This document shows positions 47,078-58,370 of a stretch of 64,000 nucleotides of DNA, piece by piece. Source of the stretch: Uloborus plumipes (taxonomy: Eukaryota; Arthropoda; Arachnida; Araneae; Uloboridae); assembly GCA_038373865.1 (NCBI GenBank), contig JAXGGA010003937.1, forward strand, positions 31,097 through 95,096, in the 5' to 3' direction. Made by a program: the position numbers and the translations under genes. Position 1 is the first letter of the stretch. Every line of letters starts with the position of its first letter. Under the pieces are notes generated by a model that saw nothing but the letters and a program-made list of their open reading frames with translations, searched no databases and had not been told where the DNA came from.

Positions 47078-47740
47078 AGATACAGGGAGGGGGAGGAGAG
47101 TGAGGGGTAAAACACTAAATCTTGATGTTTTAAACGCAGTAAACACTTTCAGCTTCATAAAAAGAATTCGCTACCGAAATATATCTTTAAACGTTATTTG
47201 AAAGACGTCTAAATATATTGTACATGAATCTAAACAACATCACGACATCTTGCCATCTTTTCAATATTATCTGTAAAGTCTTAGGGTTTATGTTCAAACT
47301 TTATCGCTATTTTTATCTTTGAAAATATACTAATTAAAGTCCATATAATTCAGAGAAACCATTTCGTTATTCAAAGGAAAATAAAAGCTAGGATTTTGAA
47401 ATAGTTCATACTTCTTTTCACTTTTATGTGGAAAATAAATTAATCAATGGCTAAGAGTGCTATTTTTAAACTCATAAATCGAAACACAGCTTCGGATATT
47501 TTTAGAAGTTTTGCGGTTCCTATACCTGGTTGTTTACCTTCAAGTATAATTGAATTTTATTACTTCATTGTTAAACAAAAGAATGAAATAATGTTTCTAA
47601 CTTTAAACATTAATTATTTAGTAGAAAATCCTTTTGTTAGCAGACACTGATTTCAAAGCATGAAGTAGTTGCATTAATGTAGATTGTGTTGTTATGTAAT
47701 TGTTATAGAAAATGTTTTAGCCCCAATGAAATGACGATGA
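46891..47740. other. Intronic stretch with a (GT)n microsatellite
   Basis: A GT run of about 19 repeats lies at 47035-47072. Otherwise the sequence is AT-rich without a supported exon; a 67-codon frame at 47447-47650 has no motif. Confidence 0.5.
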
Positions 47741-48332
47741 AGGGACATTTCACGGTATTTGTGACATAGGGGTGTCTGTAACAAAAAATTTTTAAAGTTT
47801 AAAAAAATTATATACATTGAAAAAGTACATTTTAAAGTATATGAATATCATATTCTTTTCATAGTTAACTTTATATTATGTTTGTAATTGCACTCAGAAC
47901 ATTGAAAATGCAATTTTCACTGTTACGGACTTTACATTGAATTTTTCTTTAAAAACTAAACTTTTATTCCAATTTTTGTTACGGACTCTACAGTCATCAT
48001 TTTCACAATCCATAACTTTTTATAGAACGCACTTTTTGATTAAAATCGTTAGCTATATTAGAGGTGAGCCTTTACTTTATCTGTCTCAAATACCAGTTTT
48101 GGCTGATCGGTTTAAGCCAGATTTAAAGAAAAAATCAATGTAGAGTCCGTAACAGTGAAAATTGCTTTTTCAATGTTCTGAGTGCAATTACAAACATAAT
48201 ATAAAGTGAAATATGAAAAAATATGACATTCATATACTTTAGAATGTACTTTTTCAATATATATAAAAATTTAAACTTAAAAAAAAAATTGTTACGGACA
48301 CCCCTATGTCACAAATACCGTGAAATGCCCCT
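47741..48332. mobile_element. Short TIR element, internal-deletion copy of the 44742 element
   Basis: The ends AGGGACATTTCACGGTATTT and AAATACCGTGAAATGCCCCT are inverted. The left and right parts match those of the 44742-46890 element. They join at GAGTCCGTAAC followed by AGTGAAAATTGC, where the long copy has about 1.5 kb more. It is non-coding. Confidence 0.78.
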
Positions 48333-48740
48333 GTAAATAATGAATACTCTCGAAACTAAAAATATGATAGAAACAATTTTATTTATTTATTTTTTCCTAA
48401 AAAATATTTTATTTCATACTGCATTGCAGTGCAGTATTTTATAGTACATGGTAAGTAAAAAAAAAAAGGTGGGGTTCTATTAGACTTGCTTTGGGAATAA
48501 TTTTATTTTGAACTGTTTAATATTGAACAAAAAATCGTCCAACGAAACATGGGAATGGGGTGCTCTGACCGAGATCTTTTTAAGAAAAACAAGTTAACAT
48601 AAAATGCAAAACGGCTCGGTCATTTAATCAGATATTGCAGCTTCATCCTCATTAGGAATCGTCAGTCTGGTTTAGACATTAACCGAGTTGGAGGCAGAAA
48701 TCCTTTTATAGAAGCTAAGAGTGCCAAATAGACTGGTAGC
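48333..48740. other. Intronic stretch without a recognised gene
   Basis: No exon. The flanks of the following TTAA MITE (48600-48740 and 49268-49440) contain GAGTTGGAGGCAGAAATCC and CAGCTCGGTTACGCCATCC, probably the two halves of an older repeat that the MITE split. Confidence 0.4.
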
Positions 48741-48744
48741 TTAA

Positions 48745-49263
48745 CCCATTTATACCCAAGTTTTTTTAACAATTTTTTTTTCAATTTTTATCTGCTTAAA
48801 ACTCTTACTTGGAATGGTTTACATACATTTTAGGCGTAAAATAGATCTCCGTTGCCATATTTATTAAGTTATCTAACGTCCTGTTGATGGGACACTAGGT
48901 AGATATGTGGGCGAAATACGACCTTACTTGACTTTACTTTTGCAAAGTAACATTATAGAAGGCATCTGTGATCGATTTTAAGCAAATCATTTTAAAATAG
49001 TTTAATTTTATTAAAAATAAGTTCGCAAAAAACAATTACTTTCTGCAGCTACCCATGCTGGATCGTTGCTTGACTGATTTGTCTGAAAATAGCTGTCAAT
49101 AAATAAACCCTGATGTCCAACTAGCGGCTCTATCTGGTTTTCTCAAAAAGAAGGACTATTTAACTTGTGAAAAACAGATTTAGTAAAATTATATACCCCT
49201 TACAGGTTTTTGTATGCAGTAACTAACAAGCGTCCCGTTTTTAGGCTACTGGGCATAAATGGG
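48745..49263. mobile_element. piggyBac-type MITE family A1, copy 2
   Basis: The ends are CCCATTTATACCCAAG and CTACTGGGCATAAATGGG, with TTAA at 48741-48744 and 49264-49267. It is about 90% identical by eye to 16587-17104, and its size (519 bp) is nearly the same. It lies about 290 bp upstream of the exon at 49552. Confidence 0.88.
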
Positions 49264-49551
49264 TTAAGTAAAAATAGCACACCCTGCGAGCGACTGCAGC
49301 ATGTTCAACTTGTAAATCGAATGTAAGGGGTAGTCATCAGTAAGTTACTGCCCCTAAGCCAGGATTACGCCAGACTAAAATGTCATACCTTCCAGCTCGG
49401 TTACGCCATCCAGAGACTGAAGTTTCGTTCTTATTAGAAGTCATCAGGTTTTTTTTTTTTTTTTAATTTTTAATTTATCTTAGTTGAGTCAGACTTTACG
49501 CTAGCACCCTTTATCTTACTGAAAATATCGTTTATTTTATTTTTTTTATAG

Positions 49552-49734
49552 AAATATATGGTTCCTCTCAAAGAAGGTGAACACAGGGAGAAGATCGGAT
49601 CCGAGACAGTGGACAGCATCTTCCAGGGTGTACCGGACATGTTGAGGTTCCACGAACAGTTCCTGGACACCCTCAGAGAACGCCTTCGGCAGTGGGACAC
49701 CCGACAAAAGATTGGTGACGTCTTCGTTGAAGCT
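49552..49734 (+). CDS. Rho GEF (ARHGEF17-like) exon, DH domain helices 1-3
   Basis: It has 61 codons, acceptor TTTTTTATAG and donor GTAAGT, phase 0 on both sides. It starts KYMVPLKEG, directly continuing the first DH helix, then VDSIFQGVPDMLRFHEQFLD and IGDVFVEA. The pattern (the 'IF..VP.ML..HEQFL' helix and 'IGDVF' before the next exon) is standard for DH domains. The codons are GC-richer than the surrounding intron. A (TTTA)n-rich block starts about 80 bp after the donor. Confidence 0.92.
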
Positions 49735-49812
49735 GTAAGTCAGTTTAGTCTGATAATTTTTTTTCCCTTCATTGAGGTTATTATTCATTTTGTATCTCCA
49801 ACAGCGTAAACA

Positions 49813-49962
49813 TTAAATGTTTATTTATTTATTTATTTTCTTTTTTATTTATTTTTTGTTATTTATATATTTTATTTATCTATTCTTTTCTTTATTTTTA
49901 AGTTTATTTATTTTAATTTTTTTATGAATTTATTTATTTTTATTTATTTATTTTTTTCCCAT
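49813..49962 (+). repeat. TTTA-rich simple sequence
   Basis: Imperfect (TTTA)n tracts begin about 80 bp after the 49734 donor. Simple sequence only. Confidence 0.85.
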
Positions 49963-50157
49963 TACCTTCATGTAAATACTTTACTTACATTCTTATTTTA
50001 ATTTATTATAACCAAAATTATTTCTCTTATGTATGTATGTATGTACCAGAATTTCATGTCTACATTTGTGGGTTGTTTTGTAGATTTTCACATACGTCCT
50101 CTCGTAATTTGTTAAATTTAACATTGTTGAATATATATAAAGGAATGAAGTATTTTG

Positions 50158-50185
50158 AAAAAAAAAAAAAAAAAAAAAAAAAAAA
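50158..50185 (+). repeat. Poly(A) tract
   Basis: An uninterrupted run of 28 A residues. It may mark the tail of a retroposed element, but no body was recognised upstream. Confidence 0.85.
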
Positions 50186-50475
50186 CATAACCATTATATG
50201 TAACCATAAAAATTGATGGACAGTTCAATGGTAACAGACGTATTAGTTTTCCATAAAACAGGTTACAAAATCTGAAATTGTTTTAAGTCCTTGTTTTATT
50301 TCCCGAATTTCATGAAGAACATGGTCTTTGCTTAAATCAGCAAACTTATTGATCAAAGGAAAAAGTATGTTCCTTTCTATGTTTATGTTCTTTGCCTATG
50401 AATAAAATGATTTTTTTTTCTGTGATTTCATTTTAATGGCACAGCATTAATATTTTGTGTTTCGCTTACTTTTAG

Positions 50476-50592
50476 TTCACCCACCCTTCCGTGCTGGATA
50501 CTTACATAGAATTCATAAACAACTGGAAATCAGCCAGAGATGCCATTAAATCAGCTTCCATTGCTAAACCAGCATTTGCTCAATTTTTGGAG
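50476..50592 (+). CDS. Rho GEF (ARHGEF17-like) exon, DH domain middle
   Basis: It has 39 codons, acceptor TACTTTTAG and donor GTAAGG, phase 0 on both sides. It encodes SVLDTYIEFINNWKSARDAI and ends KPAFAQFLE. The Y..(F/Y)(I/V)NN(W/F)..A pattern and the 'FxxFLE' ending match the conserved middle of DH domains. The reading frame joins EA to FTHPS from the previous exon and FLE to HTSREHK in the next one. Confidence 0.92.
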
Positions 50593-50762
50593 GTAAGGCG
50601 ATACTTTTGTTATCGAAAGCAAAAAAAAAGTTTTGCTTGGTCATGACGTGATATAAATAAGAAAAATGGGATCCAGAAGGACAGTTAGAAGATGCAATAT
50701 AATGTTTATAGCATGCACGAATTCCATGTGCGCTCATCTTTTGTTAGTGTAATATTATGTTA

Positions 50763-50900
50763 TACTGTCAAACCTCGTTAATTCGAACACACTTGAAACG
50801 AGTTACTAATAAAACGAACTACATTTCCTATTTCTAACCTACTCTCTGTTGTTTATTGTTGTTCGGATGAGACGAATTACGAATAAAATGAATTGAACTG
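50763..50900 (+). repeat. Possible pogo/Tigger-like terminus (fragment)
   Basis: TACTGTCAAACCTCGTTAAT with TCGAAC closely resembles termini of pogo-like Tc1/mariner MITEs. A good inverted partner is not present within the next 400 bp, so only a fragment is called. Confidence 0.4.
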
Positions 50901-51155
50901 TTTCTTTTTTAAACCGATCAAGCGACAAGCTACCAAATTTTGAAAACAGCATTTTTATCCTGAATTAACATTTTTCGAAGGATTAACTTTAAACTAATAC
51001 TTTAAACTAAAACCCACACAAATTTAGATGTATTTGTTTCAGTGAAAACTGTTGCAGTCGCGATAGAACAGTTAAATATGATAATATTAATGTTTTCTTA
51101 AATTCAAAAATGTCTTTAAACTGGTTTGTGAAATAAACGATTCAATTGATTTTAA

Positions 51156-51665
51156 CCCATTAATGCCTGACATTTTTCTCCCAAAGTTATTTTGTATACT
51201 GGTTACAAAGTGTTTAATAGACAGGAAAATAATAAAAAAAATATTACTTAAAAAATAATTTTTTTATTGAGGAAAGAAGAATCGTCCCTTAAAAGTTACG
51301 ATAGACCCCAGAGGGAACATACTTTTTTACCAACATTTTTTTCTGCCATCGATATAATGTGTAAAAAGACATTTTATAAGAAGCAATAAAATCAGCAATT
51401 AACATAAACTGGGAAGCTAGGAATAACTTTGAAAACTTAGCTTTTTTTTCTTGAGAGAGTAAACGATGTAATTTTTGATAAAGATCATATTAAAACTGCT
51501 ACAGAATACACTTTACAGTGGTTACGTGCTGCAATCTGTTAATAACGAATTGAAACAATACCAAGCTATTAATTGAATACTATTATTTGGTTGAAATGTT
51601 AGTTTTGGGGAAATTCAAACCCTTTTTTGGACCGTCCCTAAAAAGGGACGCTAGGCATTAATGGG
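51156..51665. mobile_element. piggyBac-type MITE family B1 (TTAA flanks)
   Basis: A 510-bp element begins CCCATTAATGCCTGACATT and ends GACGCTAGGCATTAATGGG, with TTAA at 51152-51155 and 51666-51669. A second, truncated copy begins at 63636. Mirror-like motifs GGGACG and CGTCCC occur inside. It is non-coding. Confidence 0.88.
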
Positions 51666-51669
51666 TTAA

Positions 51670-52450
51670 AGTTCATTTGGAGCTCTTTTAATGAGTTTCG
51701 CCTGCATTAGAAGATATATACATACCATTTAATATTGCTATGTGAGCCTGTGTTTACTGCATGGTGTCACTCCACGAGAATTTATACTTTCAAACACAAA
51801 TCTCTCTTTTTTTTAACAATTATAAAACCTATTAGCACGAATTTCTTGGTTACGATACTCACAAAGAAAGAAAGAAAGAAAGAAGAAAAAAATAAGACAG
51901 ATTTTCTCCATCTATTTTGATCTTATTTTCTCTGGGTTTTCCTTGCATCTGTTAAGTTATTCTACACGCTTTTAACCTCCTAGTTTTTTACTTCAAAATG
52001 TTGTATTAAAAAATCGAGAAATAAATCAGTCGATGAAACGAGTAACGAAAGGAAAAAAAAAAAAAGCAAATTCTTCGACATTGCAGATCACATAATTAGG
52101 TTAATTCATTCAGTATATGTTTATAATGACTTTACTGGGACAAAACTGGGTATTTTATCGCAAACGTGAGGGAAATTCTAAAATTAATTAATTTAGCTAA
52201 GTTTTATACAGAAACGGGGAATAATTTGCCCAGTTAAGAAATTGCAGCTTAATCTGTTATTCAAAATGGTGCCATCAAGTTAGGAAAAATGCATAACGGC
52301 GCATTTTGGTTTAAATTATACCGAAATATCATTGTTCGTCGTTTAAAAATACTTTAGAACTGAATTTAATGAATACAAACTTCATAGTTAGTGCATAGAG
52401 TGGTTAATGCGACACAGTTTAATTTTATTTTTCATTTTTTTTCTTTTCAG
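51670..52450. other. Intron without a recognised element
   Basis: An AGAAAGAAAG run at 51864-51890 and otherwise AT-rich intron up to the 52451 acceptor. Confidence 0.45.
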
Positions 52451-52543
52451 CATACATCTAGGGAGCATAAAGGCAAGTTATCTTTAGATGCGCTGCTGAT
52501 AATGCCTGTACAGCGAATACCAAGATACGAGCTTCTTATTAAG
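52451..52543 (+). CDS. Rho GEF (ARHGEF17-like) exon, DH catalytic helix
   Basis: It has 31 codons, acceptor TTCTTTTCAG and donor GTAACT, phase 0. It encodes HTSREHKGKLSLDALLIMP and VQRIPRYELLIK. The 'L..LL..PVQR(I/V)PRYxLLL' signature is the most diagnostic DH motif, the helix that inserts against the GTPase switches. The preceding REHKGK with LDALLIMP matches ARHGEF17-type proteins better than most other Dbl members, from memory of the family. Confidence 0.94.
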
Positions 52544-52654
52544 GTAACTATAATGTTTTTTTATTGAACATTTGCAACAGTAGAATAGTTAAAATTATCT
52601 GTAAGCTTCTTTAGTTTAAAGAGAGAATAAAAAAAATAACAATAAAAATAATAA

Positions 52655-53090
52655 TTGTTTGAATTTTGACATCGCGAATCCAAATTAGGTTTTCTGCAAT
52701 GCCGAACTGTGATAGGTCCTCGGAGCCTGATTATAGCACAGGCTAACTAGGCCCGGAACTGGGGACTCATCTTCCTAAGGGGCCCATAATTTTCTAAAAA
52801 CTGATGCACAGTATTAAAGAATTATGTGTTTTTAAGAAAAGAAATAATGATTTACAATTGAAAAATAAAAACAATCTTTCTTTATACTTAATTAGTATTT
52901 CTCTTATTTAGTTCATTTTATGTAAGTAAAAAAGATTTATTTCTTAAGAATTAGTCATAAAGCTCTTGAGCTGAAATGGATATAAAAAAAGCAGTATCAT
53001 GGCTAGAAATAATGCATACAGTGCAACTGCATAGGACCTTGCAGAGCTACATACAATGATCCCAAAAATGGCTTGTATCGTCACTGCGAA
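52655..53090. repeat. Dispersed repeat fragment
   Basis: TTTGAATTTTGACATCGCG, AATCCAAATTAGG and GATAGGTCCT (52659-52718) match fragments at about 9995 and 61740. Beyond it is GC-richer sequence (GGCCCGGAACTGGGG, GGGGCCCATAA) of unknown type. Confidence 0.5.
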
Positions 53091-53093
53091 AAC

Positions 53094-53612
53094 CAGTGGT
53101 GCCCATCCCCCCCAAGCTCAATGGCGCAAATTCGCCCCCAAAATGTTCACAACCCTTTTGTGTTTTTTTTTTAAATTTTTACCCCTCTTTTTTCATATAT
53201 ATTTTTAAATATATATTTATTATATATGTATATTTATAATATTTATTTTTTAATATGTGATTTTTAAATTATTTAACTATTTTTTTTATCTGTTATTAAT
53301 TTTTTTAAAAGTACTAATTATGCGTAGAACAGAATCGCTTTTTTTTTCTCTTCCAGACATTGCAAGCACACTCACACCCACGAAATAAATAAGTAGAAAA
53401 TAATAATAAAGAAATAAAATAACTAATTCAAATTAAAAATATTAATTAATGAATAATTTTTATTTGAAAAATCAGTAAATAATTTAAATACAAAATAAAA
53501 GTTAATAATTTAAGTAAATAAATAAATAAATTGTTTAAAAAAATCCCCCCCCCCCAGTTTTGATAGCGCAACTTGCGCCGTAATACCCCCCCCCCCCCTG
53601 TGGGCTCCCCTG
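53094..53612. mobile_element. hAT MITE with exact 8-bp duplication
   Basis: A 519-bp element is flanked by GCGAAAAC at 53086-53093 and 53613-53620. Its ends are CAGTGGTGCCCATCC and TGTGGGCTCCCCTG. It is a second copy of the family at 34676-35144 and contains AT-rich and poly-C sequence but no gene. Confidence 0.88.
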
Positions 53613-53620
53613 GCGAAAAC

Positions 53621-54517
53621 GAGACGTTGGCAGAGTGTCAATCTGAAAGAGAAACCACTCTGCCACTCAAGTCCAAATAGAAAACATACAGCAATTTGTC
53701 ATTGATCAATAAAAAACTTGTTTTTATCCTGGTTCCCCTTATTTGAAACCAAATAGGTAGGTTATTATTTTGCATATATTATTTAATTTTTTTAAAGGTT
53801 GGCATATAGCAAAAAGTCTGATTACTCTTCACAACATGGAAAATATTCTTACATGAAAATATCTTGTATATTATAGGCTGAAAATAACATTTGGAAACAT
53901 ATTTTCTTTCAATGCTCTCTCTACTCTCTCTTTCTCCCTTTTATTATTATTAATGTTGTTATTATCATTATTATTATTAGTTAATTTATTTATTTATTGA
54001 TTATTTTAAGGCATCCTCCTAACAGTAGTCTCTAAGGGAAAGCTGCTTTTATCGAATCCAATAGTTTCATTAAAATTTGATATAAACTTCGATCGACGAT
54101 CCTAGACAGAAATTCCAATTTATTCGTTATTAAAACGTAAGGAAACGACAGCTCCAGCTAAAAGATTGAAAACAAAGATTTGCATATCAGAAATCTATTG
54201 GGCAACAAATGAAATCACTTTATTCCTTTCTGTTTCGGGAAATATTAAACGGTTAAATTTTGAGAATTCTGGAGCTGAGCTTTTCTACAAACTTACTTCT
54301 TGTTTAAACTTCATAAAAGTTAAACTAGAAAAAAATGTGACATCATTTTAAAAAGACTTTCAAAGCAAATGTTTATAATAACATTATACGTTTACTTGGC
54401 ATTTTGACATTGGATTTTACATCTAAGAGCTAACATTGAAACTTTAACTGTTAAAATGTTTTCAAACGAATTAAATCGAAAAATCCGTGAATGTACCTTT
54501 TTCCTGTATAAAGGAAA
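53621..54517. other. Intron without a recognised element
   Basis: AT-rich, with ATT-repeat sequence at 53938-54000. No exon was supported; a 61-codon frame at 54166-54351 lacks motifs. Confidence 0.45.
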
Positions 54518-55304
54518 TCTATATACATAAAAGAAAGTCGGGTTAGTTACACTATTTATAACTCAAGAACGGCTGTACTGATATGGTTAAAAATTGGTGG
54601 GTAGGTAGCTTAGAGCCAGGAGACGGACATAGGTTATAATTTGTGTGTGTCAGTTACATAGCTAGAAAAAATGTCTTATTGACTTCGCCTTTTTACGAAG
54701 CCTTTTTTGACACCTCCATGGCTGAGCGACATAAAGCACACGTTCTGGCAGCTTCCGGAGCGCGGTAAAAAGGTTGTAAGTTAGCTATGCGTTGAGGTTT
54801 ATTTGACTTTTTTGTGAAATGAATTATAAACAAACGCGTTACTTCTCTTGAAATTTATATGTGATAAGCTGTCAGAAACGATTGCTCATTCCGAGGTTCC
54901 CGCTGATCCCGACCGATATGCCGTTTGAATTTAAAAGACTTCAATTTCCAATCCGTCTTGCATTTGGTATGACCATCAACAAATCACAAGGCCAATTCTT
55001 AAAAGTTTGTGGTTTGAATCTAAAACATCACTGTTTTTCCCATGGTCAATTATATGTGGCATGTTCACGGGCCGGAAGACCATCTGGGTTGTTTGTTTTT
55101 GCGCCTGATAATAAAACAAAAAATGTTGTGTATCACAAGGTACTTAAGTGAATAGCAACCTATGTACTGAAATACAGAAACAATAATGAATGATTAATGT
55201 AAGTGCTTAATTTTTTTTTTGTATTTTCTAATAAATCTTAATAAATTCAAAAATTTGCTTATTTATTGCCTTTAAGGCGGAACAGAGTTCGCCGGGTCAG
55301 CTAG
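54518..55304 (+). mobile_element. Helitron, truncated, with helicase remnant
   Basis: The 5' end TCTATATACATAAAAGAAAG follows an A and the 3' end GTTCGCCGGGTCAGCTAG is followed by T. These match Helitron termini (TC...CTAG, A/T target). The 787-bp element retains the C-terminal part of the Rep-helicase gene (54861-55151). It ends 112 bp upstream of the exon at 55417. Confidence 0.82.
54861..55151 (+). pseudogene. Helitron Pif1-family helicase, C-terminal fragment
   Basis: The peptide contains FEFKRLQFPIRLAFGMTINK SQGQ (split here for length) and HGQLYVACSRAG. These are the last conserved motifs of Pif1-type helicases found in Helitron transposases, which unwind DNA during rolling-circle transposition. 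The Walker A/B motifs and the Rep nuclease are absent, so only about 90 of more than 1000 residues remain. The start codon is fortuitous. The frame is uninterrupted, which suggests a recent insertion. Confidence 0.9.
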
Positions 55305-55416
55305 TAGTCCAATATAGTATAAATAAAGCAAATCCGTATGGAACATATGAATAATGATGCAGGCAAACACATGCATCTGGAATTAAAATCCATCTTTTCT
55401 GTTACAAACCAAACAG

Positions 55417-55593
55417 GAACTGTTGAAGCACACGCCTCTGGACCATCCCGACTACAAGCTCTTGCTCCAGGCACAGCGGGAGGTGCACGACTTGGCCGTC
55501 CGCATCAACAAGGTGGAGAGGGAGGCGCTGCACCATGAACAGAGGCTCCAGAAGTTGAGGGAGGTTGAGCAACTCGTCGAAGGGATCAACGAT
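55417..55593 (+). CDS. Rho GEF (ARHGEF17-like) exon, end of DH and linker helix
   Basis: It has 59 codons, acceptor AACCAAACAG and donor GTGAGT, phase 0. It begins ELLKHTPLDHPDYKLLLQAQ, which completes the DH domain's last helix after LLIK, and continues with a long charged helix (VERE…EQRLQKLREVEQ) ending VEGIND. Such a helix leads into the PH domain in Dbl proteins, and a coiled-coil-like character is likely. Codons are GC-rich compared with introns. Confidence 0.93.
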
Positions 55594-55745
55594 GTGAGTT
55601 GGCAACTTCTTTCCAAACTGTGCTCAAAATGCTCAAAACACGAGTAGCGAGCAGGTTTCCACTCCAAAAATCACAAAAAATGTTTTGAAAGTTTTTAATT
55701 AATATCTTCGGTGATAAATCTGTACCTCAGAACCATAACGACGTT

Positions 55746-55973
55746 CCGTAAAGTCGGGTTACTTGGACCCTAGGGGGTTACTTGAGCCCATTACAGTAAA
55801 ATGATAAAATCTAGGTTTGGTACTTATTAGTTGAAGACTTGCATGTAGTTCCTCGTTTCTCCTCTAGGTAGAAGCACTCTGCAGTCTCTAATGGTAGTAC
55901 CAAACCCAGATTTTATCATTTTACTGTGGGCTCAAGTAACCTCCTTGTGGGTCCAAGTAACCCGACTTTACGG
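55746..55973. mobile_element. Palindromic MITE, CCGTAAAGTCGGG terminus
   Basis: Ends CCGTAAAGTCGGGTTACTTG and its complement; the inverted match runs nearly to the middle (GATAAAATCTRGGTTTGGTA on both sides). The right flank is TA, the left is TT. It is the compact relative of the termini at 24789 and 57089. Non-coding. Confidence 0.82.
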
Positions 55974-56580
55974 TAAGACCAAAAATGGCGATTTTCACTT
56001 TATTGCTTCATTGTACGTAGAATCTTATTCCGCATGATCCCGTTACTACAATATTCTATAAAACAAATTCATTTGCAAATTTTTAGCAGCATTTAAAGAG
56101 CAGGAGCCCCATCTTTTGCATGTATTTTGGCAATCGTTTTGGTCCTCTACTGAAAAGTTACGAAAATGGACTTTTGTTAGACTGGTTCTGAGGTACATAA
56201 ATGTCATCCGAAAACGCAATCTTGCTGAGAACACTCTCTACCAACTCGCCTTTCAAACAAAGAAAAAAATAAAATTCAAAATTGGCCCGTAAATTTAGGC
56301 GCTAGAGTGCCACAGATAGATACACAGATGTACAGATACACAGACACGTCACACTTATAACCCCCTTCCTTGATGCGTCGATGGTTAAAAATCGAATTGC
56401 AACAGTTTTTCTAGTGGAAATTATTAAGAAAACAAAAGTTTACCACAGATAATGTCAATAACAATCTTAATACTTGAAGAGTTTGTGCCAGAATCATCAG
56501 ACATGAAGGTTTGATGACTTTATCACAACGAGATGGGGGGGGGGGGTGACCTTGAAGGTGAAGTTGACAGCTTCGTTTTG
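55974..56580. other. Intron without a recognised element
   Basis: AT-rich intron with a G run at 56536-56546. No supported exon. Confidence 0.4.
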
Positions 56581-56995
56581 TACACTGTAAAAAATGAATG
56601 TTGTTCTTACAAAATAATACAGTTAATTTAATAGTAATAAACTAACATTTTCTAATTTTTACAGTAGTAAACTGTAAAAGTCGCAATTTTACACTACTAA
56701 ACTCTAAAATCGCGAATTTTACACTAATAAACTGTAAAATTGCTAATTTTACAGTTTATTGCCGTGCATTTTACAGTTCTAAACTGGAACTTCTGCTGCC
56801 AGTATTATACTGTTGTTTTTACAGTATAATACAGCCAAATTTTACGTCAATAAGCTGTAAAATTTTCAACTTTACAGTAGGAAATTGTAAAATTGCTAGT
56901 TTTACAGTTTATTACTGTGCATTTTACAGTTTTAAATTGGAACCTCGGCTGACAGTATTATACTGTAAAAATAACAGCTAATTTTTTGCAGTGTA
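56581..56995 (+). mobile_element. MITE family B, intact copy
   Basis: A 415-bp element including its TA target has ends TACACTGTAAAAAATGAATG and TAATTTTTTGCAGTGTA. Its interior has many TTTACAGT/ACTGTAAA motifs in both orientations, giving strong self-complementarity. A second copy, split by two insertions, is at 10806-12544. Confidence 0.85.
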
Positions 56996-57088
56996 GTAGG
57001 TCGCATCAGAGAGATCGCATAGGCATAGAAAACTTTAACCCATTTATGCCCAAGTTTTTTTTTAACTTTTTTTTTTCAATTTTATCTA

Positions 57089-58370
57089 CCGTAAAATGGG
57101 GTGAATCGGAACACTTTTCAGCTTTAATTGTAAAAAAAAGTAGTTAAAAGATTTTTTTTTAATTTGATTCTTTGGGTAAAAACTTCGGTCCTGCTTTGCT
57201 TTTGATATTCCAAGTAAAGACAAAACATTTCGAACAGCTATTATTTATATATATAGGAATTTAGGGGTGTTCCACATCACCCCGCAGATAGGGGTCAATC
57301 GGAACACATGTTAAAGTTATTGTTTTTTTCAATTTAACCTATAATAGGTCTCACAAACATGAGTAATATTGATGGGGGAGAATAAGAACAGATAGTTACT
57401 GTCAAATAAAAGTTTAATTTCAATACCAGTAAACGTTTATAATTTATCAAAATTAAAAATAATTTTGAACTTCTGAAAAATTAAAATTAATTTTAAGAAA
57501 TGTTTTTGAATTAAAATACAAAGCTGTAACATAAATTCAAGTCACTCATATCGTCCACAAATATGTACTTGGCCTTAAAACTAGCAGTGGCGGCTTTTTC
57601 ATAACATCTTCTGGGATGAAAGCTGCCATTTCTTTAGTTTCTTGAAATCTCTGGGTTTTAGGGATTGTTCTGTAAGATTTTCCCACTTATTCATCACTGT
57701 CTGTGTACCGAACTTATGCTACATTAAGTCTGTATGACTTTCCCCCATGTATTTTAGGCAAAAAGAAGTCTCCTGGAGCAAAAATCTTTTTAAATCTGCA
57801 ACTTTCTATCATTCTAAAATCTAGTTGCTCACGAGAAGGGATAAACAGTAATAAATCCTTGTTTTTGTCTTGACTAGAGAAATTGGGGTTGGAATCTTGA
57901 TTTTTCAAACAGTTTCCTTTAAATAAGTTTGAACTGGAACAACAGAACCAAGTGTTCCGATACACCCCGAAAATTTTTTCCCTTTGTCATTTTTCAGAAT
58001 TCTTCATTTTTACGTAAAAATTTTTAAAAAATGTTAATTCTAATGTGGTATTCAGTTGTTCAGATTCATGCATAATTGAAACATACCACTCTCAGGTTTA
58101 AATTATAAGAAGGTTTGTACTTACATATGAAGTTTTGCAGTCTATGAAAACGTGATGTTTTCTAGCATTCCACGGGCAGCCCTCCTTATAAGCCAGTAAC
58201 GTTGCCAGATTGACAAAACTAATTTTTTCTTACTTCCTATGATCTTACCTTTCTATAAAAAAAATTAATGGCAAAAAATACCCAATAGTATATTTATGAA
58301 GAATTTCTTTGTACGGTCGGGAAGTTTTGTTCCGATTGACCCCGCTGTTCCTATACACCCCATTTTACGG
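57089..58370. mobile_element. TA-flanked TIR element, CCGTAAAATGGGG terminus
   Basis: A 1282-bp insertion with ends CCGTAAAATGGGGTGAATCG and TATACACCCCATTTTACGG and TA on both sides (57087-57088, 58371-58372). GGAACAC/GTGTTCC motifs recur (CGGAACAC at 57107 and 57299). A minus-strand frame of 83 codons at 57714-57965 is not recognisable. The boundaries are exact because the interrupted MITE has intact copies for comparison. Confidence 0.88.
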
